Shown here piece by piece: positions 18,477 through 21,333 of a stretch of DNA of 21,333 nt. Under the pieces are notes generated by a model. The model worked only from the letters and a program-made list of their open reading frames with translations, ran no database searches and was not told the DNA's origin. Position 1 is the stretch's first letter. The number at the start of each line of letters is the position of its first letter. The translations under genes were made by a program, and so were the position numbers. Source of the DNA: Theodoxus fluviatilis (taxonomy: Eukaryota; Mollusca; Gastropoda; Cycloneritida; Neritidae); assembly GCA_034096865.1 (NCBI GenBank), contig JAWQFJ010028276.1, positions 50,001-71,333 on the forward strand, read 5' to 3'.

Positions 18477-20837
18477 TTATCTTACTTGCCCAACATGTCC
18501 CTCTTGAAGTCTTTGACGCCGGTTGAGAGCGTAGTGTAAAAACATGGCGACGTGTTTTGTTTTTATGTACCCATGTCCATCTATCAAGAATACGAAACCT
18601 TGTGTATTCATAAATTTGATGTATCTTTTGATGTACTTTTCCCTCAGGTCTTCATATGTGGGGCACACCATCAAGAGATGCATTTCATCCTCCGTGTTAT
18701 TACAAAATGGACATTTCATCTCTTCTCTTCTGTATAACTTGCTTCCATTAAGTCCGTGTACTCCCAACCTGAAGCGTGTGAGTGCAACTCTAAATTTTGC
18801 TATGTTTATTGTACTAAGATATTTTTCACATTCAAACGTATTTTTGAAGGTACTGTACAATATCAGACGTTCACTTTCAGTAATCTTACAATGCCATCTC
18901 TGTCTATAGCAGTCTTGGAGTCTAATCTTAAGGTTTTTCAGGAAGTTTCTTTCGTTATTAGTCCCTTTGTTGTACCATATGTAGGCAAAACCTGATTCGC
19001 AGAGACAATCTTTGACAGACTTCAACCAGTTTCGTTCATTGGGGATAGTTGCGCTTGACAGCATAAGGAGTGCTTGCTTAGGTAATCTGTCATTTGGCAT
19101 GTTTTGTAGTTTAAGCCAATATTTGATGGCCCTAATAGTGCTATTGATTTTTAGGGGAAACCTTCCTGTTTCACCATATACAAGATGATTTGGTGTCTTC
19201 ACGTCAACTTTTAGAAATCGTTTGCAAGCAAACATGTGCGCTTTTTCTATATTTGAATGTTCCTGCAGTCCCCACAATTCTGATGCATATAACAACAACG
19301 GTTGGATTTGGGCATCAAACATTTTGAAGTATAATTTTGGCGTGTGACTGTAGAGAGTCCTTAGCATCTTTAGTAATGAAACTGTTTTTTGTTTGGCTTT
19401 TGTAGTTGCGCTGTCTAATGCTCCTGAATTTGATAGTCTAGTCGTAAATGTGTAACCAAGATATCTAAAAGAGTTTACGACTTCTAGTTTAGAACCGTTT
19501 AGGTACCATTTTTCTCTCTGGGTGAGGAATCCTCCTCTCCGAAATACCATGACCTTTGTTTTGGTAATATTAACTTTGAGGCCAATTTGTTCAGATGCAT
19601 GTATAAGGTTATCTATTTGTGTCTGTAGACCTACCGGGGTTGTAGACAGTAGTGCAATATCGTCTGCGAAGATCAGAAGAAAGATTTCCTCTCTACCATT
19701 TTGCATTTGCACACCATGTCTACCATGTTTGCGGACATAGTCTGCAATGGAGGTGATGTATAGTGAGAATAGTGTCGGACTCTCAGAGGAACCTTGCTTT
19801 GTTCCAATAGGGCATTCAAAAAAGTCAGAAATGCTATCCTTCCATCTTACACATGTTTGTACTGTATCATACATTGCTTTTAGCATGTTAATAAATTTCG
19901 TAGAGATACCTGCTTTATCCAATGCCTGCCATAGATGTGGCCGTTCCAAAGAGTCAAATGCTTTTGTGTAGTCAATGAAAGCAACATAAAATTTCCCTCT
20001 TCCTCCGCCGTATACATTCTTAGATATCATAGCGTGCAGTGTAAATATGTGGTCAATGGTAGAGTGCTCCCTCCTGAACCCAGCTTGCTCTATACAATGC
20101 TTATTGTTTTCATCCATCCAATTTTGCAATCGTCTTGTTAGCACGAAGGTAAATACCTTACTTACGATACTTAGTAAGGAGATTCCTCTGTAGTTAGAAG
20201 GATCAACTGTGCTTCCACTTTTGTGTATTGGTACAATTACTGATCTGCTCCATTCATCAGGAAATGTCTGAGTATCATATATCTTGTTAAACAATTGTAC
20301 GAAATAGGGGACTAAGAGCTTTTTAGCTAGTTTGATCAGTTCTCCTGGGATTTCGTCAAGCCCTGGTGCTTTGTCACGTCTTAATTTAGCTATTGCCATG
20401 TCAACTTCCTGGCTTGTTATCGGTGAGTCAAGCATGTCATCGTGAACACTTTCACTGTCTAAGGTGATATCAGTGCTTTCTTTATCATAGTTGAACAGAT
20501 TTTTAAAGTATTGTTTCCATGTTTCTATTTGTATATCGGGTAGTTTTGCCCTTTTTCTGGATTTCTTTCGTATGATTGACCAGAATTTATCAGAGTTATA
20601 TAAATTTTCCATCAGAAAGTTTCGGAGTTTACTTTGATGTTCTTTTTTCTTCTCGCGGATTAGTTTCTTGTAATCATTTCTACATTTTATATAATCCGTT
20701 TTCTCTGCCGTCGTATTTGTTCTTTCGTAGGCTGAAAGTGCCTTTTTGGCCCTATGTTTAGCTGTTTTGCAGTCCTGGTCGTACCAGTCAGCATTTTTAT
20801 GCTCTACTTGACCAGATGACCAGAAGGTGTGACGCAT
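18477..20837 (-). CDS. LINE ORF2 reverse transcriptase region, 786 codons
   Basis: This frame copies LINE RNA into DNA by target-primed reverse transcription. Counting from Met at 20837, motifs in order are DKAPGLDEIPGELIK (155-169), VPIHKSG..NYRGISLLS (202-223), QAGFRREHST (251-260), FIDYTKAFD with catalytic Asp289, GTKQGSSESPTLF (345-357), FADD (390-393, catalytic Asp392/393), NITKTKVMVF (423-432) and FRYLGYTF (457-464). A CCHC knuckle follows: C709, C712, H720, C725 (spacing C-x2-C-x7-H-x4-C). The N-terminal 100 residues are the lysine-rich linker found between endonuclease and polymerase. No internal stop occurs in 786 codons, which points to a young copy. The Met is not a natural start: the frame is open about 35 bases further upstream to a stop near 20876, and the endonuclease is in another frame. 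QGSSESP replaces the more usual QGC..SP. Stop is TAA at 18477-18479. Confidence 0.93.
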   Translation of the reverse strand: MRHTFWSSGQVEHKNADWYDQDCKTAKHRAKKALSAYERTNTTAEKTDYIKCRNDYKKLIREKKKEHQSKLRNFLMENLYNSDKFWSIIRKKSRKRAKLPDIQIETWKQYFKNLFNYDKESTDITLDSESVHDDMLDSPITSQEVDMAIAKLRRDKAPGLDEIPGELIKLAKKLLVPYFVQLFNKIYDTQTFPDEWSRSVIVPIHKSGSTVDPSNYRGISLLSIVSKVFTFVLTRRLQNWMDENNKHCIEQAGFRREHSTIDHIFTLHAMISKNVYGGGRGKFYVAFIDYTKAFDSLERPHLWQALDKAGISTKFINMLKAMYDTVQTCVRWKDSISDFFECPIGTKQGSSESPTLFSLYITSIADYVRKHGRHGVQMQNGREEIFLLIFADDIALLSTTPVGLQTQIDNLIHASEQIGLKVNITKTKVMVFRRGGFLTQREKWYLNGSKLEVVNSFRYLGYTFTTRLSNSGALDSATTKAKQKTVSLLKMLRTLYSHTPKLYFKMFDAQIQPLLLYASELWGLQEHSNIEKAHMFACKRFLKVDVKTPNHLVYGETGRFPLKINSTIRAIKYWLKLQNMPNDRLPKQALLMLSSATIPNERNWLKSVKDCLCESGFAYIWYNKGTNNERNFLKNLKIRLQDCYRQRWHCKITESERLILYSTFKNTFECEKYLSTINIAKFRVALTRFRLGVHGLNGSKLYRREEMKCPFCNNTEDEMHLLMVCPTYEDLREKYIKRYIKFMNTQGFVFLIDGHGYIKTKHVAMFLHYALNRRQRLQEGHVGQVR

Positions 20838-20841
20838 ACAT

Positions 20842-21333
20842 TCAATTGTTTGGAGTAAGGGCCTCTGTAATTAATTTTACCGACGTGTTCACACATGAAG
20901 TTATGTTCTCCTCGGCACGACTTAGCATTGTCCTAAATGAGACAGATTGTAAGTTAAATGCAACTTCTTCCTCTTTACTTTTGTCCCAGATAATTTTGGA
21001 TGTCTTTTTGTTTCTTTTTGGCTCTGTTTCTAACTTTCTTTCCTGTTCTACCAAAATCTCGAGTGGCATGTGATTTGACTCTATTCTCGAGTTTACTTTT
21101 GTACGTACCTCGATTTCCGTCGCATTGTTCATAACCAGACAATAATCAATCACACTATCTCCATGCTGTGAAACATAAGTAAATTTACCTTCTCTGTCGT
21201 TGTGATTACTTCCATTTGCTATATATATATGGTGAACTCTGCATATGTCAACTAGTATTTCACCAAACTGGTTCATTACGCTGTCTTGTGAGTTTCGATT
21301 GGCTGTATTATCTGGGCATGTACATGGAATCGG
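20842..21333 (-). CDS. LINE ORF2 endonuclease C-terminal part, cut by the window edge and by a frameshift
   Basis: The frame is open from the right edge (19 codons before the Met at 21276) and ends at a stop at 20842-20844. Numbering from that Met, NQFGEILVDICRVHHIYIANG (2-22) is the segment after the GDFN motif of APE-type LINE endonucleases, which nick the target DNA. GDSVIDYCLV (39-48) carries the conserved Asp-Tyr, and ESNHMPL (66-72) corresponds to the terminal S-D-H motif with Asp changed to Asn. The tail from about residue 80 is the charged linker to the reverse transcriptase. The stop arises because this frame is offset by one base from the reverse-transcriptase frame; the two overlap between 20842 and about 20876, so a single-base indel, real or from sequencing, probably separates them. 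The catalytic N-terminal half is outside the window. Confidence 0.85.
   Translation of the reverse strand, partial: PIPCTCPDNTANRNSQDSVMNQFGEILVDICRVHHIYIANGSNHNDREGKFTYVSQHGDSVIDYCLVMNNATEIEVRTKVNSRIESNHMPLEILVEQERKLETEPKRNKKTSKIIWDKSKEEEVAFNLQSVSFRTMLSRAEENITSCVNTSVKLITEALTPNN

Larger units (their letters stand above)
18204..21333 (-). mobile_element. non-LTR retrotransposon (APE-type LINE), 3' part, 5' end outside the window
   Basis: Reading on the minus strand from the right edge: the C-terminal part of an endonuclease domain, a frameshift, a long reverse-transcriptase frame with a C-terminal CCHC knuckle, then about 270 bp of 3' untranslated sequence. The 3' end has AATAAA (complement of 18222-18227) and two copies of caaaagt before the CA/GT tract. 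The order endonuclease - reverse transcriptase - CCHC knuckle is that of the CR1/L2/I-like groups of LINEs; I cannot fix the clade. This is a different family from the plus-strand LINE remnant at 11353-16536, whose C terminus has another motif. The element lies antisense in the putative transporter intron. Confidence 0.92.

Noticed and set aside
18544..20141. Plus-strand frames of 60-121 codons across the LINE
   Set aside because: They are antisense shadows of the reverse-transcriptase frame.

Overview
The window looks like nuclear DNA of an invertebrate animal, most likely a lophotrochozoan such as a gastropod mollusc. That placement is an inference. It rests on a spliced SLC5-type transporter exon with a GT-AG donor, APE-type non-LTR retrotransposons, long CA/GT, CATC and GGA microsatellites, and no bacterial gene organisation. 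By my count tandem repeats fill about 55% of the 21.3 kb, and most long open frames are by-products of repeat units that lack stop codons.

Layout. 1-4488: a 46-bp minisatellite of 96 whole copies, open at the left edge. 4489-5385: a 35-bp minisatellite joined to it with no spacer. 5517-5790: CATC-type simple repeat. 5978-6166: nine copies of a 21-bp repeat. 6170-9818: gene-poor DNA holding a possible short inverted-repeat (MITE-like) element (7841-8354) and an AT microsatellite. 9819-10056: a GT/GC alternating tract. 10477-10828: a 49-bp minisatellite ending 118 bp before a start codon.

10947-11285 is the only convincing host coding exon: the first coding exon of a sodium/solute symporter (SLC5 family, closest in feel to the SMCT/SMVT branch). 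It ends in a phase-0 GTGAGT donor. The rest of the gene would lie to the right, so everything from 11286 onward would be a first intron of more than 10 kb.

Inside that putative intron is a decayed 3' end of a plus-strand LINE ORF2 (about 11353-16536). Normally this segment should be only a few hundred bases. Here two parts of it seem to have been amplified separately: a 23-bp unit (about 200 copies, 11564-16210) and a 56-bp unit (four copies, 16269-16492) that encodes the terminal zinc-finger-like segment. The tail of the ORF follows and ends at a stop at 16534-16536. This is the most interesting feature of the window.

Then come a 254-nt pure purine GGA tract (16906-17159), a second GT/GC tract (17970-18204) and, on the minus strand, a different LINE (18204-21333). 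The latter has a long reverse-transcriptase frame, a partial endonuclease frame separated from it by a frameshift, and an AATAAA-bearing 3' end that abuts the GT tract. I saw no operon, CRISPR, defence system, tRNA or rRNA. The novelty here is in repeat and transposon dynamics, not in a new enzymatic system.
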